8,552 bases of DNA from an uncultured Chitinophagaceae bacterium. Lineage in GTDB: Bacteria > Bacteroidota > Bacteroidia > Chitinophagales > Chitinophagaceae. Under the pieces are notes generated by a model, which was not told the origin of the DNA, ran no database searches, and saw nothing but the letters and a program-made list of their open reading frames with translations. Where the stretch lies: positions 1-8,552 of the forward strand of contig CAMPGT010000168.1 in assembly GCA_946885665.1 (NCBI GenBank), given 5' to 3'. The translations under genes were made by a program, and so were the position numbers. This document shows, piece by piece, positions 1-5,207 of the stretch; position 1 is the first letter of the stretch, and every line of letters starts with the position of its first letter.

Positions 1-72
1 GCAATGGGCAGTGGGGAGCGGGGAGTGGGAATGGGCAGTGGGCAATGGGCAATGGGGAGTGGGAATGGGCAC
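1..72 (+). repeat. Degenerate 7-bp tandem array (GGCAATG-type)
   Basis: Units GGCAATG, GGCAGTG, GGGAGTG and GGGAGCG follow each other in 7-bp phase, with two 6-bp units (GGAATG). An 18-base stretch at 20-37 recurs at 54-71 (offset 34), so the array also has a higher-order duplication. It runs off the left edge of the window, so its full length is unknown. It leads into the hairpin core at 77-117 and lies downstream of the minus-strand gene that ends at 153. Confidence 0.85.
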
Positions 73-76
73 AGAA

Positions 77-117
77 TTTCCCCCGCTGGCGGGGGTGGCG
101 CGAAGCGCCGGGGGTGG
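77..117 (+). repeat. Double-hairpin core repeat, full copy 1
   Basis: This is a 41-bp core. Hairpin 1 pairs CCCCCGC (80-86) with GCGGGGG (89-95). Hairpin 2 is GGCGC-GAA-GCGCC (97-109), followed by GGGGG and TGG. It is identical to the copy at 5857-5897 (opposite strand) and differs at one base (TTT for TAT at the left end) from the copies at 1287-1327 and 3829-3869. Heptads lie on both sides: the 1-72 array on the left and GGCGAGC, GACACTC, GGCAATC at 124-144 on the right. There is no T-tract, so it is not a standard intrinsic terminator. Confidence 0.9.
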
Positions 118-123
118 ACAATC

Positions 124-144
124 GGCGAGCGACACTCGGCAATC
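124..144 (+). repeat. Three heptads right of core copy 1
   Basis: GGCGAGC, GACACTC and GGCAATC lie in uninterrupted 7-bp phase, in the same orientation as the heptads at 1-72. The block ends 8 bp from the stop codon of the minus-strand gene at 153-770, so the repeat almost touches that gene's 3' end. Confidence 0.6.
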
Positions 145-152
145 GTCAAAAC

Positions 153-770
153 CTATTCCGCCAATCCCGGCGCAACCGTGTACCGCGGATCTGATCGGCG
201 AAGCGCGCTCAGCAGTTCCTTCACGCGGTCCATTCCAATTTTTTCACCCCACTCAAAAGGCCCGTAAGGATAGCTCGTGCCCAGTTTCATGGCAGCATCA
301 ATCTGTTCTTTGGTGCTAACCTTTTCCGCAACGGCAAACCAGGCCTCGTTGATGATCATCGCCACAATGCGCGGCGTAACCATGCCCGTTGTATCGGGAA
401 CCCAGAGTGCCTTCCATCCCATTTTTGAGAGAATGGCATTGGCTTTTTCGGCGTCATTTGGCGAGTCAGTCGAGTATTCGGTTGATTCCCGTTCCAGCAT
501 GGTAGGCCATGCATTGATCCGGATGAATGGTGCGCCGATTTGCGCCGTCGTGTGGGTTACGGCATTTACGAAAACCGGCGCGGCCAGCAGGCTTTGAAGT
601 CTTGCAACGCGCCCGGGTTCATTACGGAACATCAAATCGAAATAAGCGTCGGCTTCGATGATGCCCAGTGAGCGGATGCTGTCTGCCCAAATGACGTCAA
701 CTTCTGCTGCGCACTTTTTTCTCAGAAATTCCTGTTTTAACTGTTCGTCCGCCAGGACCGCTATGATCAT
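153..770 (-). CDS. Divergent 3-hydroxyacyl-CoA dehydrogenase family protein
   Basis: The protein has 205 residues, against about 280 for a normal short-chain 3-hydroxyacyl/3-hydroxybutyryl-CoA dehydrogenase. The C-terminal half matches the 3HCDH C-terminal domain: residues ~126-180 carry TPRIVAMIINEAWFAVAEK (family Asn at 141 in the INEA motif), then AAMKLGTSYPYGPFEWGEKIG. The N-terminal ~85 residues resemble a worn Rossmann fold: MIIAVLADE has no GxGxxG nucleotide loop. The segment that normally reads H-F-x-N-P reads RINAWP (84-89), so the catalytic His seems to be absent. A redox role in fatty-acid or hydroxybutyrate metabolism is therefore not assured; a CoA-binding or structural role is possible. 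It starts with ATG at 770, with no Shine-Dalgarno and no clear promoter box in the 67-bp gap, so it is probably cotranscribed with ridA. The family call is solid; the activity is uncertain. Confidence 0.8.
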   Translation of the reverse strand: MIIAVLADEQLKQEFLRKKCAAEVDVIWADSIRSLGIIEADAYFDLMFRNEPGRVARLQSLLAAPVFVNAVTHTTAQIGAPFIRINAWPTMLERESTEYSTDSPNDAEKANAILSKMGWKALWVPDTTGMVTPRIVAMIINEAWFAVAEKVSTKEQIDAAMKLGTSYPYGPFEWGEKIGMDRVKELLSALRRSDPRYTVAPGLAE

Positions 771-801
771 TTAAGGAGTTTTGTGTTTTATAATTTGTGT
801 G

Positions 802-824
802 TATCCACCCCGCCAGCGGGGGAT
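802..824 (-). repeat. Half copy of the core repeat (hairpin 1 only)
   Basis: On the minus strand this reads TATCCCCCGCTGGCGGGG followed by TGGAT, i.e. hairpin 1 with the right edge of the full core but without the GGCGC-GAA-GCGCC hairpin. In the full core, hairpin 2 lies between two GGGGGTGG direct repeats. Deletion between them gives this form, minus one G. No heptads flank it. It lies between ridA and the downstream 3HCDH-like gene, where the transcript hairpin would separate two cistrons. Confidence 0.75.
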
Positions 825-837
825 AATAACCAACACC

Positions 838-1218
838 TCACCTCGCCGCCACTACACTGATCTCCACATTCACTTTCCGCGGAAGCTCCTTCACTGCCAC
901 CGTTTCGCGGGCAGGGAAATCGCCGGTCAGGTATGTCGCATATACGTCGTTAACCTGGGAAAAAAGAGACATATCACTCAAAAAAATAGTTGTTTTGACC
1001 ACGCTGTTGAAATCCATTTGCGCCTCGTGCAAAATCGCCCGGATGTTTTTCATTACCTGGTGCGTCTCCTCAACAATATCCTTCGCATCTACCTTTCCCG
1101 TAACGGGATCAATGGCGATTTGACCCGATACGAACAACATGTTTCCGTGTTGCACCGCCTGGCTGTATGGGCCTATCGGCGGTGGTGCATCCTTGGTGAC
1201 GATTATCTTCCTTTCCAT
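838..1218 (-). CDS. ridA: RidA family 2-iminobutanoate/2-iminopropanoate deaminase
   Basis: This is a 126-residue YjgF/YER057c/UK114 (RidA) protein of typical length. Family marks are PIGPYSQAV near the N-terminus (Tyr18), LFVSGQIAIDPVTG (residues 28-41), FLSDM (79-83) and FPARETVAVKELPR (101-114), ending VNVEISVVAAR. Arg104 matches the arginine that binds the substrate carboxylate in RidA (Arg105 in E. coli), and Glu119 matches the conserved C-terminal Glu. Active family members hydrolyse reactive enamine/imine intermediates made by PLP enzymes such as threonine or serine dehydratase, giving 2-ketoacid and ammonia, as cytosolic trimers. The neighbour kbl is a PLP enzyme of threonine catabolism, which fits amino-acid housekeeping, though RidA is widespread and the link may be chance. 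ATG at 1218 is the only sensible start. The gap to kbl is 166 bp and holds a composite repeat. Confidence 0.93.
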   Translation of the reverse strand: MERKIIVTKDAPPPIGPYSQAVQHGNMLFVSGQIAIDPVTGKVDAKDIVEETHQVMKNIRAILHEAQMDFNSVVKTTIFLSDMSLFSQVNDVYATYLTGDFPARETVAVKELPRKVNVEISVVAAR

Positions 1219-1222
1219 AGGT

Positions 1223-1230
1223 CAAAGGTA
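1223..1230 (-). promoter_or_regulatory. Candidate -7 box for ridA
   Basis: The minus strand reads TACCTTTG, matching the Bacteroidota -7 consensus TAnnTTTG. It ends only 4 nt before the ridA ATG, which implies a near-leaderless transcript. No good TTTG -33 box stands at the right distance, because that region is heptad repeat. If the box is real, the repeat lies within the promoter's upstream part. Confidence 0.4.
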
Positions 1231-1250
1231 GCAAACGGCAATGGGCAATT
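1230..1250 (+). repeat. Three inverted heptads, far arm of composite repeat 2
   Basis: AGCAAAC, GGCAATG and GGCAATT lie in perfect 7-bp phase on the plus strand, opposite in orientation to the ten heptads at 1330-1399. They could pair with that array across the core. The same layout, with three inverted heptads, is seen at 5768-5788. Confidence 0.7.
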
Positions 1251-1286
1251 ATGGGTGATTATAAATGCAGGTTTATTGCCGATTGC

Positions 1287-1327
1287 CCACCCCCGGCGCT
1301 TCGCGCCACCCCCGCCAGCGGGGGATA
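1287..1327 (-). repeat. Double-hairpin core repeat, full copy 2
   Basis: This 41-bp core is identical (on the minus strand) to the copy inside the anti-sigma gene at 3829-3869. Hairpin 2 (GGCGC-GAA-GCGCC on the minus strand) and hairpin 1 (CCCCCGC/GCGGGGG) are intact. It is joined through a two-base linker (AG on the minus strand) to the heptads at 1330-1399. It lies between kbl and ridA, which are transcribed in the same direction. Confidence 0.92.
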
Positions 1328-1329
1328 CT

Positions 1330-1399
1330 TGTTGCCGCTTGCTGGTTGCCCATTGCCCATTGCCTATTGCCCATTGCCCATTGCCTACTGCCTACTGCC
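1330..1399 (-). repeat. Array of ten heptads overlapping the 3' end of kbl
   Basis: Read on the minus strand from 1399, ten units follow in unbroken phase: GGCAGTA twice, GGCAATG twice, GGCAATA, GGCAATG twice, GGCAACC, AGCAAGC, GGCAACA. Two imperfect units (GGAGATG, GGAGAG) precede them inside kbl. The stop codon of kbl (1385-1387) and its last four sense codons fall within this array. Confidence 0.9.
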
Positions 1400-2578
1400 C
1401 TCTCCCATCTCCTTCCCCACTTTCACAAACGCGTCAATGGCCCTGTCAAGATGTTCCTGTTCGTGAGCCGCACTCAACTGCACCCTGATCCTGGCCTTCC
1501 CCTTCGGCACTACGGGAAAGAAAAATCCTATTACATAAATCCCTTCTTCCAGCAGCCGCGCCGCGAATTTCTGCGCCACTACCGCATCATATAGCATGAT
1601 CGGCACAATGGGATGATCGCCGGGCCTGATGTCGAAACCAGCGGCCGTCATCTTATCCCTGAAGTATCTTGTATTGTATTCCAGCTTGTCGCGCAGCGAT
1701 GTGGTTTCGCTAAGCAGATCGAGCACCGTAATGCTTGCCCCAACGATAGAAGGCGCAAGACTGTTAGAAAACAGGTAGGGCCGCGACCGCTGCCTGAGCA
1801 TATCGATCACTTCTTTCCTGCCACTGGTAAATCCACCGGAGGCCCCGCCCAGCGCCTTTCCGAGCGTTCCGGTGATGATGTCGACCCTGCCCGTCACGCC
1901 ACGGGACTCATGCGTTCCACGGCCCGTTTGTCCGAGAAACCCCGTGGAATGTGAATCGTCGATCATGACGATCGCATCGTATTCGTCGGCCAGGCCGCAA
2001 ATCTTGTCCAGCTGCGCAATGGTGCCGTCCATGCTGAACGATCCATCGGTCACAATAATGCGGCTGCGCGACTGTGAAGCAGCCTGGAGTTGTTTTTCAA
2101 GGTCGGCCATGTCATTGTGGAGGTACCGAAAGCGTGCGGCCTTGCACAGCCTAACGCCATCGATGATCGACGCGTGGTTGAGCTCATCCGAAATGATCGC
2201 GTCCTCTTCCCCGAACAAAGGCTCAAATACGCCTCCGTTGGCATCGAATGCGGCAACATAGAGTATTGTATCTTCTGTGCCGAGAAAAGCGGAAAGCTTC
2301 GCCTCCAGCTCTTTATGAATATCCTGCGTGCCGCAGATAAAGCGCACGCTGCTCAGCCCGTAACCGCGGTTGTCGACATATTTACGGGCGGCTTCCATAA
2401 CTTTGGGATGAGACGAAAGTCCCAGGTAGTTATTTGCACAAAAATTAAGGACTTTTTTGCCGTTTACAGTGATTTCGGCTCCCTGCGCCGATGTGATGAC
2501 CCTTTCGGATTTATACAGTCCGGCAGACCGTATCTCATTGAGCTCCGCAGAGATGCGTTCAACAAATTGCTGGTTCAT
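1385..2578 (-). CDS. kbl: Glycine C-acetyltransferase (2-amino-3-ketobutyrate CoA ligase)
   Basis: This is a 397-residue class II PLP enzyme of the alpha-oxoamine synthase family, nearly the length of E. coli Kbl. It cleaves 2-amino-3-oxobutyrate with CoA to glycine and acetyl-CoA, the second step of threonine breakdown after threonine dehydrogenase (Tdh is not in this window). Visible motifs are [14 protein letters not shown] (45-58), the PLP-stacking His135 in [11 protein letters not shown] (131-141), Asp207/His210 in [11 protein letters not shown], and the PLP Schiff-base Lys241 in [13 protein letters not shown]. Its closest relatives (KBL, AONS, SPT) share the fold; the FCANNYLGL and DDSHSTGF(L/T)G contexts favour KBL. 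The C-terminus is odd: after KVGKEMGEG the residues SRQ and the TAG stop come from heptad repeat DNA. It starts with ATG at 2578 with a TACTTTTG box 18 nt upstream. Confidence 0.93.
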   Translation of the reverse strand: MNQQFVERISAELNEIRSAGLYKSERVITSAQGAEITVNGKKVLNFCANNYLGLSSHPKVMEAARKYVDNRGYGLSSVRFICGTQDIHKELEAKLSAFLGTEDTILYVAAFDANGGVFEPLFGEEDAIISDELNHASIIDGVRLCKAARFRYLHNDMADLEKQLQAASQSRSRIIVTDGSFSMDGTIAQLDKICGLADEYDAIVMIDDSHSTGFLGQTGRGTHESRGVTGRVDIITGTLGKALGGASGGFTSGRKEVIDMLRQRSRPYLFSNSLAPSIVGASITVLDLLSETTSLRDKLEYNTRYFRDKMTAAGFDIRPGDHPIVPIMLYDAVVAQKFAARLLEEGIYVIGFFFPVVPKGKARIRVQLSAAHEQEHLDRAIDAFVKVGKEMGEGSRQ

Positions 2579-2596
2579 GGTAAGTAGTTAAGGCGA

Positions 2597-2625
2597 CAAA
2601 AGTAAGGGGATTGGTTTTAAAGAAA
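2597..2625 (-). promoter_or_regulatory. Candidate kbl promoter
   Basis: The minus strand reads TACTTTTG at 2604-2597, a full match to the Bacteroidota -7 consensus TAnnTTTG. TTTC, a weak -33 match, lies 17 nt further upstream (2625-2622). The predicted transcript start is about a dozen bases before the kbl ATG, a short leader. It lies back to back with the sigma-factor promoter in a 129-bp divergent gap. Confidence 0.55.
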
Positions 2626-2637
2626 TACCCGTGAGGC

Positions 2638-2667
2638 TGTAACATTCTCTTTTCAAAGCGCGTACTA
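2638..2667 (+). promoter_or_regulatory. Candidate ECF-type autoregulated promoter of the sigma operon
   Basis: TGTAAC (2638-2643) and CGTACTA (2661-2667) are separated by 17 bp. This resembles the AAC-core -35 and CGT-core -10 pair of ECF sigma promoters, so the sigma factor may drive its own operon. No TAnnTTTG housekeeping box is seen. The expected leader is about 35 nt and includes AGGAG at 2673-2677, which is too far from the sigma ATG at 2708 to serve it. Confidence 0.45.
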
Positions 2668-2707
2668 CCTATAGGAGATGATATTTAAATGAGCTGCGTT
2701 CCTGCTT

Positions 2708-3199
2708 ATGACCGACAACGAGTATAACCAATGTGTAAAGGAACATGCTGACGGCGTGTACCGGTTCATTCTTAAGAATTTGCGTCATAAAGAGGATGCA
2801 AGGGATGTGGTGCAATCGGCTTTTGAAAAATTATGGATCAACCGAAGCACGATAGACGGGGCAAGATGCAAGTCGTACCTTTTCACGGTTGCCTATCACC
2901 AGATGATAGACCATATCAGGAAAGGCAGGGTGATAATGGTGAAAGAAGAAATGATGGAAGAGGGAGTGGTGTACAACAGGCAGAGCCAGCATACACGGAA
3001 GGTACTCGAGACAGCTTTGGCAAGGCTGAACGAAACCCAACGGTCGCTGGTGTTGCTGAAGGACTATGAAGGTTATTCCTATGAGGAGATCGGTGAGATC
3101 ACCAACCTGAACCCGAGCCAGGTAAAAGTGTACCTCCACAGGGCGAGGATGCTACTGAAAAATTACCTGGTGAGCCCTGAAAATATTCTTGAACAGTGA
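2708..3199 (+). CDS. RNA polymerase ECF sigma-70 factor
   Basis: The protein has 163 residues, typical for a minimal ECF sigma factor with only regions 2 and 4. Region 2 spans about residues 8-74: YRFILKNLRHKEDARDVVQSAF, then FEKLW, then KSYLFTVAYHQMIDHIRK, where the DARDVVQ helix binds core RNA polymerase and the following part melts and reads the -10. Region 4 spans about 100-153: LARLNETQRSLVLLKDYEG, then YSYEEIGEITNLNPSQVKVY and LHRARMLLKNYL, a helix-turn-helix that reads the -35. No C-terminal extension is present. The stop TGA overlaps the GTG start of the next gene by 4 nt, so the two are translationally coupled. It heads an operon with its probable anti-sigma factor and a beta-barrel protein, which suggests an envelope-linked signal. 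The start at 2708 is preferred because it gives the usual N-terminus of the family. Confidence 0.93.
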   Translation: MTDNEYNQCVKEHADGVYRFILKNLRHKEDARDVVQSAFEKLWINRSTIDGARCKSYLFTVAYHQMIDHIRKGRVIMVKEEMMEEGVVYNRQSQHTRKVLETALARLNETQRSLVLLKDYEGYSYEEIGEITNLNPSQVKVYLHRARMLLKNYLVSPENILEQ

Positions 3200-4194
3200 A
3201 GAACAATTTTATGCAAATCAGCAGGCAGTCATACGTTGAATTCTTTCTCCTCTATACCGACGGAGAACTTGGCGCCGACGAGAAGCGCGCAGTGGAAGCG
3301 TTCGTGAAAGAAAATCCGGACCTGGAAGAAGAGTTGGTGATGATGCAGCAAACGGTATTTACGCCCGACGACAGCATAGTGTTCGAAGATAAGGAGCAGC
3401 TTTACAGGAAAGAAGAAGAGAGAAGAGTGATACCGTGGTTCAGGCTCGCCGCTGCTGCCATCCTGCTCATTACGTTCTCGATGGTCGGATGGCTGTACCT
3501 GGATAACAAAAAGATGGTGCGCGACGAACAGGTGGCCTCTTCCGATCTGCAGCCCGCCAGGCACGAACCCATTGAAAAGAGTAAACCGGCTGTCGCCACA
3601 ATTGTTGAAGAGCCGGAAAACGGCAAACGGCAAACAGCAAGCGGCGATGAGGAAACGGCAAAGGGCAAAGGGCAAACGGCAAAGGATAATTCGGTCATCC
3701 CCCGGTCCCTTCGGGACCACCCCCTCCAAAGGGGGACAGGGCAACCGGCAAACAGCAATCGGCAACCGGCAAGCGGCAATGAGTATCCCCCGCTGGCGGG
3801 AGATGAGCAAACAGCAAGCGGCAATGAGTATCCCCCGCTGGCGGGGGTGGCGCGAAGCGCCGGGGGTGGACAACCGGCAAACGGCAATAGGCAACCGGCA
3901 ATGGATGTTGATAAACCAGCCACGCCAACACTAACGCCCGAACACACACTATTCGAACAGGATGTGGCGATTGCAGAAATACCCGTGGATGATGTTGAGG
4001 TGCGCGTATCCGCAAGACACATCCAACTGGAAAGCGAACCCACCGAATTGCAAACGGCAAAGGTTAGCTATGTTGAAGCAGAAGAACCTGAAATGATATA
4101 TTTCGCCAACACAACAATACCCAAAAAATCCAAACTCCGCGGCGTCATAAGAAAAGCGACCCGCATTCTTGATAAAGTAACTTCATTTCAATAA
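3196..4194 (+). CDS. Membrane anti-sigma factor with repeat-derived insert
   Basis: This 332-residue protein is probably the negative partner of the sigma factor just upstream. The N-terminal domain (~8-75) has the form seen in Bacteroidota anti-sigma proteins: SYVEFFLLYTDGELGADEKRAVEAFVKENPDLEEEL, then DKEQLYRKEE (written here in parts). One membrane helix follows at about 83-101 (RLAAAAILLITFSMVGWLYL), so the C-terminal part should be periplasmic. The C-terminal block (~240-332) ends in a basic segment KSKLRGVIRKATRILDKVT, also recurrent in this family. Between the helix and that block, residues ~140-236 are encoded entirely by heptad arrays and hairpin cores (3615-3903), giving low-complexity peptide such as [27 protein letters not shown] occurs twice, 15 residues apart. 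Without the insert it would be about 236 residues. No FecR or zinc (ZAS) motif is seen. The GTG start at 3196 overlaps the sigma stop; ATG at 3211 is an alternative. The role is inferred from position and architecture. Confidence 0.8.
   Translation: MKNNFMQISRQSYVEFFLLYTDGELGADEKRAVEAFVKENPDLEEELVMMQQTVFTPDDSIVFEDKEQLYRKEEERRVIPWFRLAAAAILLITFSMVGWLYLDNKKMVRDEQVASSDLQPARHEPIEKSKPAVATIVEEPENGKRQTASGDEETAKGKGQTAKDNSVIPRSLRDHPLQRGTGQPANSNRQPASGNEYPPLAGDEQTASGNEYPPLAGVARSAGGGQPANGNRQPAMDVDKPATPTLTPEHTLFEQDVAIAEIPVDDVEVRVSARHIQLESEPTELQTAKVSYVEAEEPEMIYFANTTIPKKSKLRGVIRKATRILDKVTSFQ
3615..3684 (+). repeat. Ten-heptad array inside the anti-sigma gene
   Basis: In unbroken 7-bp phase: GGAAAAC, GGCAAAC twice, AGCAAGC, GGCGATG, AGGAAAC, GGCAAAG twice, GGCAAAC, GGCAAAG. 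It is 70 bp, the same as the arrays at 1330-1399 and 5900-5969, although the outer unit is degenerate. Translated, it gives NGKRQTASGDEETAKGKGQ and neighbouring residues of the anti-sigma factor. Confidence 0.88.
3694..3738 (-). repeat. Variant double-hairpin core (second sequence family)
   Basis: On the plus strand GGTCCC-TTC-GGGACC (3704-3718) is followed by A and then CCCCCT (3720-3725) paired with AGGGGG (3730-3735). On the minus strand the order is TNT, C5, TTTGGA, G5, T, stem-GAA-stem, G5: the same skeleton as the 41-bp core, with both stem positions changed on both sides. Its orientation relative to the surrounding heptads is opposite to that of the main core. It is translated in the anti-sigma factor as SVIPRSLRDHPLQRGTG. 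Confidence 0.8.
3740..3781 (+). repeat. Six-heptad array inside the anti-sigma gene
   Basis: GGCAACC, GGCAAAC, AGCAATC, GGCAACC, GGCAAGC and GGCAATG run without interruption from the variant core to the AG linker of the next half core at 3784. Confidence 0.88.
3769..3845 (+). repeat. In-frame 45-bp-offset direct duplication with half core
   Basis: A 32-bp stretch at 3769-3800 recurs exactly at 3814-3845. The offset is 45 bp, i.e. 15 codons, so it is frame-neutral. Each copy holds GCAAGC, GGCAATG, the AG linker and hairpin 1 of the core. The first copy is a half core (3784-3801); the second continues into the full core. Three heptads (AGCAAAC, AGCAAGC, GGCAATG, 3806-3826) lie between them. 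Confidence 0.85.
3829..3869 (+). repeat. Double-hairpin core repeat, full copy 3, in coding sequence
   Basis: This core is identical over 41 bp to the intergenic copy at 1287-1327. It is translated in the anti-sigma factor as [13 protein letters not shown]. It has the AG linker to GGCAATG on its left and runs through an eight-base unit GGACAACC into four heptads at 3876-3903 (GGCAAAC, GGCAATA, GGCAACC, GGCAATG). The TAG inside GGCAATAGG is out of frame here. Confidence 0.92.
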
Positions 4195-4210
4195 TTGAAC
4201 TATTTAACTG

Positions 4211-5056
4211 ATGAAACGAATATTGACAGTACTGGCAATCGTATGTATTGCAATGAACGGTTTTGCGCAGGATGAACCGGCAGAAAACACGATAACAGAC
4301 ACCACCGTAAAACCGGAAAACGATACGATAAGGGTCGGCAACATGATCATCGTACGCAGCGGAAGGGACAGGAACAGAAGTTATTTCGACAGTTCACTCA
4401 AAATCTTCCGCAATAATAATCCTAATATCACCACCAACTGGTTCATCTTCGACCTCGGCATCAACCAGGTAAACGACAACACAAGTTACGCCCAGGCTAT
4501 AGGTAATGGCTACCTGCCGGTGGGTGCAAATGAAAACTGGTTCGATCAACGCAATTTTAAATCCGTTAATATCAACATCTGGCTGTTCATGCAGCGCCTC
4601 AACATGATCAAACACGTTGTTAATCTCAAATACGGATTAGGCATTGAAATGAATAACTACAGGTACAAAGAACCGGTCCGGTACCGCGACGACAATCAGC
4701 CGCTGGTGATCATGGAAAACGTGGACTATAAAAAAAATAAACTTGCTGCCGACTATATCACCGTTCCCATCATGCTCAATTTCAATTTCACACCCGGCAA
4801 CAAACATGGCTTTGGGTTCAGCGCCGGTGTAAGTGGCGGATATCTTTATTCTTCCAGGCAAAAAACCGTAGGCGGAGAATTGGGCAAGCACAAAGAACAT
4901 GACGATTTCGACATGAGGAAGTTTAAGGTTTCATACATAGGTGAAATCAGTCTGGGCCCCGTTAAACTCTACGGATCCTACGCAACGAAGAGCATGTTTG
5001 AGCATGGGCTCGATCAAACGCCATACAACTTCGGAATCCGGTTCAGCAACTGGTGA
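4211..5056 (+). CDS. Secreted outer-membrane beta-barrel protein, function unknown
   Basis: The protein has 281 residues. The N-terminus is a clear Sec signal peptide: MKR, a hydrophobic core ILTVLAIVCIAMNGFA, and probable cleavage after GFAQ (~residue 20). A polar, Thr/Asp/Asn-rich stretch follows to ~80. From there, alternating aromatic/polar strands such as NWFIFDLGINQVN, KHVVNLKYGLGIEMNNYRY, ITVPIMLNFNFTP and GFGFSAGVSGGYLYSSR fit an 8-10-strand barrel of the PorT/OMP_b-brl type. It ends YNFGIRFSNW, an aromatic C-terminal residue typical of outer-membrane barrels. It starts 16 nt after the anti-sigma stop, so it is probably the third gene of the sigma operon. It may be the envelope output or sensor of that system, but no substrate can be named. 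Codons and composition look like its neighbours. Confidence 0.82.
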   Translation: MKRILTVLAIVCIAMNGFAQDEPAENTITDTTVKPENDTIRVGNMIIVRSGRDRNRSYFDSSLKIFRNNNPNITTNWFIFDLGINQVNDNTSYAQAIGNGYLPVGANENWFDQRNFKSVNINIWLFMQRLNMIKHVVNLKYGLGIEMNNYRYKEPVRYRDDNQPLVIMENVDYKKNKLAADYITVPIMLNFNFTPGNKHGFGFSAGVSGGYLYSSRQKTVGGELGKHKEHDDFDMRKFKVSYIGEISLGPVKLYGSYATKSMFEHGLDQTPYNFGIRFSNW

Positions 5057-5207
5057 GGCGGACCGATTTGTTAAACTTTTGTATAACTGAAATATTCATT
5101 CCGGCGAGCCGTTAATTTTATCGGACCCTTTACTACCATCCCGTTAAATTTATTTTTACTAAATAAACTTTAATCGATATCGCCCGTCTCTACGTAAAAG
5201 GTCACCC

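Noticed and set aside
77..117. G-quadruplex
   Set aside because: There are two G5 runs, but the other runs are only GG and hairpin pairing would compete; too weak to claim.
1330..1399. CRISPR array
   Set aside because: Units are 7 bp with no spacers and there are no cas genes.
781..1488. Long plus-strand open frame opposite ridA and the composite repeat
   Set aside because: It is antisense to ridA and kbl and stays open because the repeat has no stops in any frame; its protein reads as Pro/Leu/Cys repeats.
2689..2727. Leader peptide MSCVPAYDRQRV overlapping the sigma start, with AGGAG 11 nt upstream
   Set aside because: It is short and out of frame, and the Bacteroidota rely little on Shine-Dalgarno; chance is likely.
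3229..4060. Long minus-strand open frames opposite the anti-sigma gene
   Set aside because: The sense frame has a clear domain layout; the antisense frames consist largely of translated GTTTGCC repeats.
4049..4062. Two heptad-like units (TGCAAAC, GGCAAAG) in the C-terminal part of the anti-sigma gene
   Set aside because: Two units encoding QTAK could occur by chance; not counted as part of the array.
5057..5207. Promoter and terminator between the beta-barrel and L,D-transpeptidase genes
   Set aside because: The gap is AT-rich but has no clean TAnnTTTG box and no solid hairpin with a T-tract.
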